A stretch of DNA of 64,000 bases from Candidatus Omnitrophota bacterium. Its GTDB lineage: Bacteria; Hinthialibacterota; Hinthialibacteria; OLB16. The notes beneath the pieces were generated by a model. That model was not told the DNA's origin. It made no database searches and was given only the letters and a program-made list of their open reading frames with translations. Both the position numbers and the translations under genes were made by a program. The stretch is from positions 124,001 through 188,000 of the forward strand of contig JACKFH010000004.1 of the NCBI GenBank assembly GCA_020632575.1, read 5' to 3'. Shown here in pieces: positions 53,655 to 62,975 of this stretch. Within the stretch, counting starts at the first letter, position 1, and every line of letters begins with the position of its first letter.

Positions 53655-54059
53655 TTACTGTTTCTTTTCGGCGTCCTTCTTGGCGGTCGGATAATATTTC
53701 CCGCTGTAGTACCGATCGTTCACCCACAGGATCCGATTGGTCCCATAAGGCGGTTTGATGCGTTTCTCCGCCCAGAAAGCCGGCTGATTGTAAATCGGCT
53801 CGGTGTTGGCCGGATCGGTCTTATCCGTCTGATGGAAAAGGGGACCATGAACCTGCTCGTGGTACGGATGATTCTGCCTCGGATTCGCCTTCAACCACTC
53901 CTCATAACTCGAATAAGGGGTCGCTGTCCGGCTGAAATAATAGGACCGCTCGCCCCCCGATTTCCCCGGCGCCGCTTGAACCTGCCCCGCGCACCACAAC
54001 AGACCGCCTATTGCTGCTACACATCCCAACCAACGCACTGACTGATTCGTTTTGAACAT
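53655..54059 (-). CDS. hypothetical secreted protein
   Basis: 134 residues. A signal peptide covers about 1-28 (WLGCVAAIGGLLWCAGQVQA). The mature part is rich in Tyr, Pro and Asn with two repeated aromatic clusters, YYFSRTATPYSSYEEW and NDRYYSGKYYP. Not recognised. GGAGGG precedes ATG 54059 by about 10 bases. Single gene behind a strong bidirectional terminator. Confidence 0.65.
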   Translation of the reverse strand: MFKTNQSVRWLGCVAAIGGLLWCAGQVQAAPGKSGGERSYYFSRTATPYSSYEEWLKANPRQNHPYHEQVHGPLFHQTDKTDPANTEPIYNQPAFWAEKRIKPPYGTNRILWVNDRYYSGKYYPTAKKDAEKKQ

Positions 54060-54270
54060 CGCTGAAAAACCCTCCTTCAAGGATTCGTAAGTGAGAATTC
54101 TAACGCAACGGGGGCGGGGGAGTCACGGGCTTCCGACCCCTCATTTCCCAAGTCCAGTTCTTTCTAGGCCGACGAAAATTCTTGCCCGAGAACCCAGGCT
54201 GACAGTCGATCGACAAGCCGAACTCCTTGGAAAGGTTGAAATGCCATTTCAATGGGATCCTAAATTGTGA

Positions 54271-54299
54271 TTGTGATTGATGTATTATAATGCTATACT
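54271..54299 (+). promoter_or_regulatory. promoter-like sequence abutting the large FG-GAP gene start
   Basis: TTGTGA (54271-54276), 17-bp spacer, TATACT (54294-54299). A TATAAT (54286-54291) is also present. The ATG at 54306 is only 6 nt beyond TATACT and no ribosome site precedes it, so the mRNA would be leaderless or have a leader of a few bases. Confidence 0.45.
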
Positions 54300-54305
54300 T
54301 GTGAC

Positions 54306-57300
54306 ATGCATGGAAAGAACTCGGGTTCCCGAATAAGTCGAGTGACAATTCTGGTGATGGCTGGTTTGGTCGTCTTCCCGGGAACTTCGGCATTCGGTTT
54401 AACGCGGATGAAAATCTATCCCTCCGAAGATTGGTTGGGTGAGTTCCACCAGGGAGATCCATCTCCCCCTATCATCAAGGTTGTTGTGGAAAATGTGTGG
54501 ACTTCCGAACTGGTCTTCTTTGGGGACGGAGTTTACTACTTTCCCGACATCAACAGCGACCTCGAGGCGGTTGGAGAATTTGACCTCTCCCCCATCCCAC
54601 CGGCCGCGACCCGTGAGTTTGAATATCGATTCCATCCAACGATCCCCGGTCTTAGGTCGATTTCAATTCGTTTTAGGGTGGAGGCGAGCGGTTCCTCCAG
54701 ACAGGACTACGATCAGGATTCCGCTACTCTAAGGGCGTTTGTGGTCTCGGACGATGTTCGGCGGTTGTACTCTCCAAATCCAGCGAATGGGGGAAATTAT
54801 GGCCTTTCAATCGACCTCCTCCCGGATGTCAATGGGGATGGGAGAGACGAAATCCTGATCGGCGCACCCGGGGAATATGGTCCGGGTGGTAACACCCGCC
54901 ACGCGGGGAAAGTTTACATATTAGACGCCTCTTCGTCTGAAGTGATCAACATCCTTGAATCCCCGGAGCCCACCCGAGACGCAAAATTTGGGGTTCGGGT
55001 GCGAGGCAGCAAGGATCTGAATGGCGATGGGGCGGGGGACTTCGCCGTATCGATTTCGAACCGAAAAGTTAAAGTCTTTAGCGGAAAAGACTTGGAGCTT
55101 CTTTATTCCCTGCCCGATCCCACCAGCGATGAATACGATCTCCTTGCTCCCAATTATTTGAGCGTTCCAGATCTCGATGGTGATGGATTTCCGGAATGGG
55201 TGGTCAATCGAGGGGCGAGGGATGTTCATCTCTTGGTTTATAGCGGAAATTCTAGGGACTTCCTTTATTCACTCAAGGCGGAGGGCCCTTCGTACTCCAA
55301 CGCTGGTTCTTTAGCCCTCGTTCCCGATATCACTGGCGATGGGTATCCGGAGTTGATCGCCGCCGCGGAACGAGCGAGTTCAACGGGAGAGGATGACGAC
55401 GCCGGGCGGTGCTATCTCTATGATCTCAGGACCGAGACATGTCTTCGAACTTTCAAGTCTCCATCTCCCACTTCGAAACAATTCGGACGCAGCGTTCTGG
55501 GACTCCCGGATATCAATGAAAATGGTTTCAGCGAAATTGCGGTTGTCGGTGACTTTAATCAAGATCCCGGGGACGACGATGAAGGGTTGATCGATTACGA
55601 TTATCGATCGGAGAGGATTTACATTTTTGATGCCGGAACAGGGGAACTCCTGAATACCATCGCTTCACCAGACGAGGAGAGAACCGCCGCATTTGGATAT
55701 TCGATGGTTTCCGGTGAATCCCAATTCCCCCCGATGAAGGCCGAGTTTCTGGTGGCGGGGAATGATCGCGACCGGTATTTAAACTGGATCTATCGATTCT
55801 CACCCGATTCCATTTTCCCGATGGAGTCGATTAGACCCCCGGATGGACGATCCGCACTCTATAATCGAGCATTAACCTTTCCGGATATCGACCGGGATGG
55901 TCGGGACGAATTGATCATTTCGTCTCCCAATTCTCAGGGATTTGATGATGAAGGGAGTATTTTCGATGAAGCGGGGATAGTGTTTATCCTCCTCTCATCC
56001 TACCGTGAGCCTCCCCCTCCTCCGTCCCCCAAACTCGTTTTCGATGACACTCCGATTGTTTTTCCACTTTTACGTGCGGGAGAACCGCCATTGGAACCCC
56101 ACATCCTAGTTTTGGGAAACACCGGAAGAACGGACCTCTTTTTCGACGTTGAGGGGTTCACCCTTTCCGGACGGGACGCCGACGATTTCGGCTTTTCGGA
56201 GCAGCCCTCTCGCGCTCGAATCCCACCCGGAGCGACTCGGGAGATCCAAGTTGCTTTCTTGCCGAAGAGCCGCGGCAATAAGGAAGCGGCATTGCGCATT
56301 CACACAAACGACCCCGCCAATCCGTCCCAAAGTGTGTGGGTTTCCGGCATTTATGAAGCCCCCGATCCTCATATCTCTCCCGGAGTGCTCTATGTCTCTC
56401 CCGATGGCGACAATTTCTCGGGAAATTCTTGGGAGGAAGCTTTCCACACGATCGGGAGCGCCTTGGAGACAAGCGTTCCCGGCGACCGTATTTGGGTTCA
56501 GGAAGGGGAGTACATCGAAAGGATCGAACTCAAATCGGAGATCGGGATTTATGGAGGGTTCGAAGGAACCGAATATGAACCGGAATTTCAAACCCGGGAT
56601 TGGACCAACCATCCGACAATCATCAATGGGAATACGGACCATCACAGCGACACGACGGTGAAAGCGTCCAACGTTCTTAACGCGACTCTAGATGGATTTG
56701 TAATCACCGGTGGGCAATCGAGGTTGGGCGGGGGAATTCTTGCCGAAACATCAGAGATTTCAATAAGAAACTGCGGGATTAAAGGAAACCGAGCGCCGAA
56801 GTATTCGATCTATTCTGGTTGTGGGGGCAAGTACTGCTATTCAAAGTCCGACATGGGAATGGGTGGTGGCATTTCGATTGTAAATTGCCCCTTGGTTTCA
56901 TTAGTCAGTTGTTTCTTCCATGAGAATGAGGGCGGCATCGGTGGGGCCATTTACATCGAGAATTCCCTTGTGCAAATGGAAGGCATCGAATGCTCCGAGA
57001 ACCAAGGAACTCTTGGTGGCGCTATTGGCGTGAAAAAGGGGTCAGTATTTGTTGACAGAAGCCGGTTTTACGGAAATCGGATGGAGAAATTTCAATTGGG
57101 ATTTACTTGTTTCTCTTATTTTCCAAATGGCCACCAATGCAATTATTCCTATCAACCCCCAAACGGTGAGTGGCTCCACCTCGATGAAGATACGTCTTTG
57201 GAAATTCGAAACTCCTTATTCGTTTCCGAGGAATCGACACCGGCGCCTCACCAGATTTACCTTAACGATTCTTATCTGGATTTGGCTTCTTGTACTCTGG

Positions 57301-57815
57301 CCTCAACGTCCACGGCGATCCAACCACGAATCTCACATGCCTTTAGTCACATTGCGATATCGAACACGATTATCGATTCAACCGATCCATTTGAGTCCGA
57401 AGGGTTTTCGACATTGGATCTCCGGCACTCTCTTTTTCGGGCTGAGTTTCCCGGTGAGGGCAACCGTGTCGGAAATCCTCGTTTCATTTATCCCGAAAGA
57501 CTCGATTTCCGTTTAAAAGCTGGTTCACCCTGCATCGATAGTGGCGGTCCTTCGGATGACGCTCTAGATCTTGAAGACCGTCAACGCCCAATCGACATCC
57601 CGGGAGTCGGGGCGGACGGCACCGGAACTGAGTTTGACATCGGCGCCTACGAGCGTCCCATCAACGGTTACTACGAGGAACGTTTCCTCCCCTTCAACAA
57701 CCCCAAATCGGATATCGATGGGGATGGCAAGGTCGACCTCAGCGACCTTTACATTCTCCTTGAGGATTGGGGCACAGTGAGTGGTGGGTCACAATTGGAA
57801 GTATGGGGTCGATAA
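54306..57815 (+). CDS. large secreted FG-GAP / choice-of-anchor / beta-helix protein with dockerin-like tail
   Basis: 1169 residues. Signal peptide about 1-31. Residues about 155-560 hold six or so integrin-type FG-GAP repeats with calcium loops of the type DVNGDGRDE, DLNGDGAGD, DLDGDGFPE, DITGDGYPE, DINENGFSE and DIDRDGRDE. About 580-690 is an immunoglobulin-like choice-of-anchor-D (ASH-like) domain. About 695-1100 is a right-handed beta-helix opening with LYVSPDGDNFSGNSWEEAF and rich in cysteines. The end is a single dockerin-like loop, SDIDGDGKVDLSDLYILLED. It resembles the 444-residue paralogue at 20378 in its helix opening and tail. Surface adhesion or carbohydrate binding is the likely role. 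Confidence 0.88.
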   Translation: MHGKNSGSRISRVTILVMAGLVVFPGTSAFGLTRMKIYPSEDWLGEFHQGDPSPPIIKVVVENVWTSELVFFGDGVYYFPDINSDLEAVGEFDLSPIPPAATREFEYRFHPTIPGLRSISIRFRVEASGSSRQDYDQDSATLRAFVVSDDVRRLYSPNPANGGNYGLSIDLLPDVNGDGRDEILIGAPGEYGPGGNTRHAGKVYILDASSSEVINILESPEPTRDAKFGVRVRGSKDLNGDGAGDFAVSISNRKVKVFSGKDLELLYSLPDPTSDEYDLLAPNYLSVPDLDGDGFPEWVVNRGARDVHLLVYSGNSRDFLYSLKAEGPSYSNAGSLALVPDITGDGYPELIAAAERASSTGEDDDAGRCYLYDLRTETCLRTFKSPSPTSKQFGRSVLGLPDINENGFSEIAVVGDFNQDPGDDDEGLIDYDYRSERIYIFDAGTGELLNTIASPDEERTAAFGYSMVSGESQFPPMKAEFLVAGNDRDRYLNWIYRFSPDSIFPMESIRPPDGRSALYNRALTFPDIDRDGRDELIISSPNSQGFDDEGSIFDEAGIVFILLSSYREPPPPPSPKLVFDDTPIVFPLLRAGEPPLEPHILVLGNTGRTDLFFDVEGFTLSGRDADDFGFSEQPSRARIPPGATREIQVAFLPKSRGNKEAALRIHTNDPANPSQSVWVSGIYEAPDPHISPGVLYVSPDGDNFSGNSWEEAFHTIGSALETSVPGDRIWVQEGEYIERIELKSEIGIYGGFEGTEYEPEFQTRDWTNHPTIINGNTDHHSDTTVKASNVLNATLDGFVITGGQSRLGGGILAETSEISIRNCGIKGNRAPKYSIYSGCGGKYCYSKSDMGMGGGISIVNCPLVSLVSCFFHENEGGIGGAIYIENSLVQMEGIECSENQGTLGGAIGVKKGSVFVDRSRFYGNRMEKFQLGFTCFSYFPNGHQCNYSYQPPNGEWLHLDEDTSLEIRNSLFVSEESTPAPHQIYLNDSYLDLASCTLASTSTAIQPRISHAFSHIAISNTIIDSTDPFESEGFSTLDLRHSLFRAEFPGEGNRVGNPRFIYPERLDFRLKAGSPCIDSGGPSDDALDLEDRQRPIDIPGVGADGTGTEFDIGAYERPINGYYEERFLPFNNPKSDIDGDGKVDLSDLYILLEDWGTVSGGSQLEVWGR

Positions 57816-57833
57816 CGGAAGAAGAGGGTCAAC

Positions 57834-58289
57834 ATGCGAATCTACGTCGACGCTTCGGTGGTTGGTGGTTGTGAGGATATCGAGTTTTCGCAGGACAGCA
57901 TCGCGTTATGGCGCCACTTCATAGAGGGCGTCCACACCCTCATGCTATCGGCGCACACTCTTAGAGAACTCGAGGGAGCGCCCTCGGGTGTTCGGGATCA
58001 CCTCCTCAAAGTCCCGATTGAACATCAGATTGTTTTGGAGGATTCCGAGGATGCCGCGGAATTGGCGGAGGCCTACCTCGAACATGGGGTGGTGGGTCCG
58101 GGTTCGAAGGCCGATGCTCTGCACGTTGCGTTGGCGACACTCGGTCACGCCAGCGTTTTGGTTAGTTGGAACTTCAAGCATATCGTCAATCTTGGCCGCA
58201 TCCGTCAATTCAACGCTGTTAACGTATCCTTCGGATACGGTATACTGGAGATACGGACGCCCAAGGAGGTTTTGGATTATGGAGAATAA
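57834..58289 (+). CDS. VapC-like PIN-domain toxin
   Basis: 151-residue PIN-domain protein, presumed RNase. MRIYVDASVVGG carries the first Asp, RELEGAP the Glu, and DALHVALATLGHASVLVSWN the central acidic and downstream Trp-Asn-Phe-Lys-His motif typical of VapC relatives. AGGG lies before the ATG. It overlaps the next small gene by 11 bp and precedes it, the reverse of the usual antitoxin-first order. It sits right after the large surface-protein gene on the same strand. Confidence 0.85.
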   Translation: MRIYVDASVVGGCEDIEFSQDSIALWRHFIEGVHTLMLSAHTLRELEGAPSGVRDHLLKVPIEHQIVLEDSEDAAELAEAYLEHGVVGPGSKADALHVALATLGHASVLVSWNFKHIVNLGRIRQFNAVNVSFGYGILEIRTPKEVLDYGE

Positions 58290-58476
58290 GCCATTCGATT
58301 CCGTGACTTTCATGCGGAAACGAAGAGAAGAAATTGACCGAGAGGACAATGGACTTTCATGGGAGGAAAAGAGCCGTCGCACCTTGGATTCGCTGGAAGG
58401 AAATCCGGTTTGGGAACGTATCAAAGAGCGACGGATGTCCGGTTTGCGGGTCCCGGCTGGAAAGTCCGAGTCCTGA
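58279..58476 (+). CDS. small antitoxin-like partner of the PIN toxin
   Basis: 65 residues, beginning MENKPFDSVTFMRKRREE, with a charged helical body (SWEEKSRRTLDSLEGNPVWERIK). It is in a frame different from the toxin, overlapping its stop by 11 bp; GGAGG is nearby upstream. Such short charged proteins paired with VapC-type toxins act as antitoxins; here it lies downstream. Family not assigned beyond this context. Confidence 0.7.
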   Translation: MENKPFDSVTFMRKRREEIDREDNGLSWEEKSRRTLDSLEGNPVWERIKERRMSGLRVPAGKSES

Positions 58477-58517
58477 ACGGATGTGCTTGTGAAGTCCCAG
58501 GCTTGGGTGAGCCCCAT

Positions 58518-58697
58518 TCACTCCTCAAAACTCGCCTCCACCCGGTAGCCTCCCTCCCCATCCGGATAGGACCTGCACACGTTCGGGTGGCAGCAGACCT
58601 GACAGTCCTGGATGAACTCCTGGTCCTCTCCTTGGGACTCGTCAATCCAGATTTCGTTCCGGCTGCCGCACACCGCGCAGAGAAAAAAACTTTCCAT
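58518..58697 (-). CDS. CPXCG-type cysteine-rich protein
   Basis: 59 residues. The first pair is CAVCG (residues 7-11) and the second DCQVCCHPNV near 31-40, matching the PF14255 CPXCG zinc-ribbon family. The tail GEGGYRVEASFEE is acidic. ATG 58697 is 12 bp after the stop of the PDZ gene, so the two are probably co-transcribed. Function unknown; presumably a zinc-binding cytoplasmic protein. Missed by length-limited gene calling. Confidence 0.85.
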   Translation of the reverse strand: MESFFLCAVCGSRNEIWIDESQGEDQEFIQDCQVCCHPNVCRSYPDGEGGYRVEASFEE

Positions 58698-58709
58698 TTC
58701 GAATGGCCC

Positions 58710-60050
58710 TCACTCCTTCGAGAGCTCCTTCGAAATCTTGCTCATGAGTTCGTTCAACAAGACTTGGTTGGCCTCCGCCTGACCGCCAGGCTGATTGAGC
58801 GGCACGGCTTGTGGCGGTCCGGGAACCTTTCCGGAAGATTGGAGAACGATGATTTCGATGGTCTGCAGGAGGTCGTCGATGATTGGGTTAAACGGATCCT
58901 CGCGTTTGGCCTCGATTAGCATCTGTTGGGCTGTGACCAGGTTGCCGCTCTCCAAGCGGCGTTGGGCGATGATCAGACGCAACCGCGTTTTTTCCTGTGG
59001 GGGAAGGCCGGGCTTCTTCACCGCCTGAGCCATCAGCTGCATTCCGCGCGCCTGTTGAATGTTGTGATAAACCATCTCGGCGTACTCCGCCCAGACCAGA
59101 CCGTCCGGGGGATTCGAACGCAGATACTCATCATACGCCCGGTCGGCTCCAAGGAAATTTCCCCGATCCGCCTGTCGTCGCGCCTCCCGAAGGAGCGGAT
59201 GCGGCGGAGCGACACCGGAATCGATCGATTGGGGCGGCTGCATTTCGCCGCCGGGCGAGGGGCCGCCCATGCCAGGAGGCATGGCCCCTCCTTGCGAAAG
59301 CTCCCGAATCGCCATGATCGCGGCCTCGGGGACCGGGACCAACCAAGGGCTGAGCGGAATCACCTGTCCCCGACGAGTGACCGAGATTTCAACAGGACCT
59401 TCCAAGGGACTCGATGCGATCAACTGCGCGAATTGATATCCGTTGGTCACCGGCTGGTCTCCCACCGAATCGATGAAATCCCCCTCCTGAAATCCCGCCA
59501 TGGCCGCCGGAGAACCTCGGAAGACTTTACCAACCACTACCGCCACGGGGCTTCCCCCGCGTGGGCCGTAGTCCGCCGGGACCTCCTGGGGGAGAATTCC
59601 CAACCAAGGCAAGAATTGAACCTGGGGACCAGGCGGAGGAGGGTTCTCCTCCATACTTGAATCCGGACTCATCGAACCCTCCGGAGAAACTTGGACTGGC
59701 GGCGAGGATGCGGGTTGGGTCTCGATTTCTCCCAAGTCGTCCGAAACACCCGCCTCAACTGTCACTTGCGCCTCAATCAAGGAAATTCCCGCTCCCCCGG
59801 ATGGGACAACCACCAAGCCCGCGTAATCTCCCGCGGGAACGGTCAGACTGAATTGCCCCTTGATATCGGTCTTGTCCTCGGTGTCGGAGCCGATGAGGCG
59901 GACCCCCACCCCTCGAAGCGGCCGTTGATTCGCGGCGTCAAGCAGAACTCCCTCCACAGTCCCTAACTCCCCTTGGCTTTGGGCGAATCCTGTCAGGCAA
60001 ACGGTGATCAAAGAGAACGATAGCGGGATGAGATGCCAAGATTTTATCAA
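58710..60050 (-). CDS. exported protein with carboxypeptidase-regulatory, PDZ and TPR-like regions
   Basis: 446 residues. Signal peptide about 1-24. A carboxypeptidase-regulatory-like beta sandwich covers about 30-110 (VEGVLLDAANQRPLRGVGVR), then a Pro/Ser-rich linker and a PDZ domain at about 155-240 (GSPAAMAGFQEGDFIDSVGD). Residues about 285-400 form TPR-like helices (GNFLGADRAYDEYLRSNPPD). Probably a periplasmic adaptor that binds protein C-termini; it has no protease domain. The start at ATG 60050 looks sound. The CPXCG gene follows 12 bp downstream. Confidence 0.8.
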   Translation of the reverse strand: MIKSWHLIPLSFSLITVCLTGFAQSQGELGTVEGVLLDAANQRPLRGVGVRLIGSDTEDKTDIKGQFSLTVPAGDYAGLVVVPSGGAGISLIEAQVTVEAGVSDDLGEIETQPASSPPVQVSPEGSMSPDSSMEENPPPPGPQVQFLPWLGILPQEVPADYGPRGGSPVAVVVGKVFRGSPAAMAGFQEGDFIDSVGDQPVTNGYQFAQLIASSPLEGPVEISVTRRGQVIPLSPWLVPVPEAAIMAIRELSQGGAMPPGMGGPSPGGEMQPPQSIDSGVAPPHPLLREARRQADRGNFLGADRAYDEYLRSNPPDGLVWAEYAEMVYHNIQQARGMQLMAQAVKKPGLPPQEKTRLRLIIAQRRLESGNLVTAQQMLIEAKREDPFNPIIDDLLQTIEIIVLQSSGKVPGPPQAVPLNQPGGQAEANQVLLNELMSKISKELSKE

Positions 60051-60344
60051 GATGCTCCTCCAGGGAATTTTTGGGAATCATTTCCAATTTAGGGAAAACT
60101 CCAGGGAAGTTGCGCCTTTTTCCCAAGAGATGATTCGACTCCATTGAAGTCTAGCATAGCCGGACGTTACAGGACCACCTTCACATCGTTTTTTACCTAG
60201 CATTTTTCGGCAATTCTATTCGCCGGGATCGTTTCCGAAGTGTGGAACAGGGCTTTCCCATTCCCATGGAAGGGCGAAGATTGCCGAAGAACCGTCGATA
60301 GTGGACGGTTCAAAGGGGCGGGAAAGCGATTAGGGGGATTTCAA

Positions 60345-60617
60345 ATGAAGACCATCGATGAGAGGGACACCCATAAGCGGAGACTTTTGGACGGTTTGGA
60401 AGGGCTTGCTCACCCCCTTCCTCAGATTCGCGCTCAATGCGCGAAAATCCTCGGAGATATTGGAGATTCCGACGCTTTAGAGGCGCTAAAACGGGTTAGC
60501 CTCAGCGAATCGAATATCCTCTGCAAAACCGAAATGATCCGCGCGGCGGTCGCCCTCGAGAAGAGACTCGGCCTGGGAAATGGAGAATCGCCGCTCCTGG
60601 AGGGGGCGAGTCCCTAA
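60345..60617 (+). CDS. small HEAT-repeat-like protein
   Basis: 90 residues, starting MKTIDERDTHKRRLLDG. One HEAT-type helical hairpin is visible in HPLPQIRAQCAKILGDIGDS and ALEALKRVSLSESNIL, followed by a second helix pair. The ATG has AGGGGG upstream; the longer frame from 60240 is not used. Possibly a small scaffold protein; no defined family or neighbours. Confidence 0.6.
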   Translation: MKTIDERDTHKRRLLDGLEGLAHPLPQIRAQCAKILGDIGDSDALEALKRVSLSESNILCKTEMIRAAVALEKRLGLGNGESPLLEGASP

Positions 60618-61095
60618 ACCCATTCAGTCAGGAATTGCGGTTTCCCCTCTTTTTCATTGCCTCACTGTCCAATCCTTGATACACTCATCTTTTGCGGACT
60701 CTTATTTGGCGTCTGTCGGAAAGTCGGGGCGCTTTTCTTAAGCGGTTTGGAAAGAGGCGATTGCCGCCGATGATATGGGTTACGTTGGGGATAAAGGCGG
60801 GGTTGGTGGGCGAGCCATTTTGACCGGGAATTGGAGTAAATCTTTCTGTGGACGGCGTCGTTGGATACGACGCTGGAGACACGCAACCCTCCAATCGGTA
60901 TCGAATAACTATTACTCGCACCAGATTACAGCAAAGAATTGGAACGAATAGCGATCGGGTCTTCCTTGGAGATCCGCTTCGCCATGTCTGCGAATTTTGA
61001 TAGAGGCGGCGGCATTTTGCCTCCGAATCGGAGTGGTCGCTCAAGACAGGGGCGTCCCCTCCGATAGGCGTTGGGAATCTGGGTGACTATGAAGC
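60618..61095. other. gene-free region before dnaG
   Basis: About 478 bp with no credible frame. Two short hairpins are seen: GCGTCGT/ACGACGC with a 5-nt loop near 60855-60875, and another near 61005-61020. A structured RNA or long leader of dnaG is possible but nothing diagnostic was recognised. Confidence 0.5.
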
Positions 61096-62970
61096 ATGGC
61101 TAAGGATCCGGTCGTTCAAGAGGTGTTGGCTCGCACGGATATCGTCGACCTCATTGGGTCGGCGGTGCGGTTGAAGAAGTCGGGCCGAACCTTTAAAGGG
61201 TTGTGCCCTTTCCACAGCGAAAAGACACCCTCTTTCCATGTTTACCCCAACGATGGAACGCGGGAGGGTTTTTATTACTGTTTCGGATGCCACGCCAAGG
61301 GCGACGCTCTCCGATTTCTGATGGATCGGGAAAGCCTGACCTTCCCGGAAGCGCTCGAGCAATTGGCGACTCGCGCGGGAGTCGAGCTCAAACGTCATTC
61401 GGGACCCAGCCGTGAAAAACGGCAGAGCCGGTTTGAAGTCCTCGCGATCTGCCAGGCTCATTTCCGTTCCAACCTCCGTCACCCGGAGAAAGGGGCGCGC
61501 GCCAGAGATTATCTGGAAGGACGGGATATGGGCGGGGATGTTATCGACCGATTCGGACTGGGCTTTGGCCTCGATCAATGGGATGGCCTTGTCTCCGTTT
61601 TAGGTCGAGATCGAGAAAACCTCTCGATGGCAGCCTCCCTGGGAATGATTCGCCAGCGCGAGCAGAGCGGGGGATACTACGATTTCTTCCGGAACCGCCT
61701 GATGTTCCCCATCTTTGGCACTTCGGGGCAGATTATCGCTTTCGCTGGGCGAGACCTTTCCGGTGAGGTCGGAGCCAAGTACATGAACACGCCGGAAAGC
61801 GACCTGTTCAAGAAATCACGCGTTCTTTATGGCCTTCACTCCGCTCGCGAAAAGATCCGCGAAACAGGCCAGGCCATTTTGGTCGAGGGCTATTTCGATG
61901 TGATTCGGATGCAGATATCGGGGTTCGAGAATACAGTCGCTCCGATGGGAACCGCCGCCACGCCCGAGCAGTTCGAGATGCTGGAAAGAATGGCCGAAGA
62001 GATCATTCTTCTTTTCGATGGAGATTCGGCGGGAATGCAGGCCGCGGTTCGGAGTCTGGGCCTGATTTGGAACCTCAAGTGTCCCGTCAGGATCGCCCAT
62101 TTGCCGGAGGGGCAAGATCCTGACGATTTCCTCCGGGCGCGTGGCCCCTCCGACATGGAAACCTTGCTAAGCGAGGCGAAATCGGGTTTCACTTATCTGG
62201 TTGACCACTTCGTGGGGTTGCATGGGAAATCGAGCGCCGAGCAAATTCAGAAGGTCGTGGAGGCGGTGTTCGAATCGATCGCCGAAATGGAATCGCGGGT
62301 TCAAATCGAGGTTCGGTTGAAGGAATTGTCCGAAAAAATCGGCGTTCCCTTCGACTCGCTGCGTCAGGATTGGAATCGAGTCCAAGCCGACCGTCGAGCG
62401 AAGCAAGGCCCGATATCCACCGCGGCTTCGGCGCCACAGAGCGGTTCCCAAGCCATTCCGAGACGGTCCGCTTCCTCTCCGGTGGGCGATGCGATGAAAG
62501 GCATTCTGTCGCTGATCCTCATGGACCAGGGCGAGCTGGAAAAGGCGATGGGATCGACCTTTTCGAAACATCCGAAGGTCGGAGAATACTTGAACGAGGC
62601 GCTCGCGACCTTCGAGAAAACAGCCCAGAACACCCTGCTGGCGCCCCTCATCCGAACCTTTTTGGATCAGGGCCCGGAACAGGCGCGAAACGCATGGGAA
62701 TCGGGCGAAAATTTGGATGAACGCTGGGCGATCGAAGCGGATATGCGCAGGCGGGAGGTCCCCCGCGATCCCTTGCGTAGTCTCAGGGATTACACACAGA
62801 CTCTAAAGAAGAGTCTGATTCAAAAACATTTGACGGATTGCCGGATGGCTCTCAAAGCAGCGGAAGAATCCCAAAACTGGGAACAGGTCGGCGTACTCGC
62901 CGCACAAGTGGACAGGCTGATCTCGGAGCGAGAGGCAATTTATTCGGAATCGACTGAGGAGGTTAGGTGA
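61096..62970 (+). CDS. dnaG: DNA primase
   Basis: 624-residue primase that makes RNA primers at the replication fork. The N-terminal zinc finger is CPFHSEKTPSFHV with YCFGC (ligands near Cys37, His40, Cys62, Cys65), the TOPRIM core is VEGYFDV near 263-269 with DGDSAG near 308-313, and the C-terminal helicase-binding region is present. GGGTGA lies upstream of the ATG, weakly. The next gene, rpoD, begins five bases after its stop, forming a dnaG-rpoD unit without rpsU. Confidence 0.96.
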   Translation: MAKDPVVQEVLARTDIVDLIGSAVRLKKSGRTFKGLCPFHSEKTPSFHVYPNDGTREGFYYCFGCHAKGDALRFLMDRESLTFPEALEQLATRAGVELKRHSGPSREKRQSRFEVLAICQAHFRSNLRHPEKGARARDYLEGRDMGGDVIDRFGLGFGLDQWDGLVSVLGRDRENLSMAASLGMIRQREQSGGYYDFFRNRLMFPIFGTSGQIIAFAGRDLSGEVGAKYMNTPESDLFKKSRVLYGLHSAREKIRETGQAILVEGYFDVIRMQISGFENTVAPMGTAATPEQFEMLERMAEEIILLFDGDSAGMQAAVRSLGLIWNLKCPVRIAHLPEGQDPDDFLRARGPSDMETLLSEAKSGFTYLVDHFVGLHGKSSAEQIQKVVEAVFESIAEMESRVQIEVRLKELSEKIGVPFDSLRQDWNRVQADRRAKQGPISTAASAPQSGSQAIPRRSASSPVGDAMKGILSLILMDQGELEKAMGSTFSKHPKVGEYLNEALATFEKTAQNTLLAPLIRTFLDQGPEQARNAWESGENLDERWAIEADMRRREVPRDPLRSLRDYTQTLKKSLIQKHLTDCRMALKAAEESQNWEQVGVLAAQVDRLISEREAIYSESTEEVR

Positions 62971-62975
62971 ATCGC

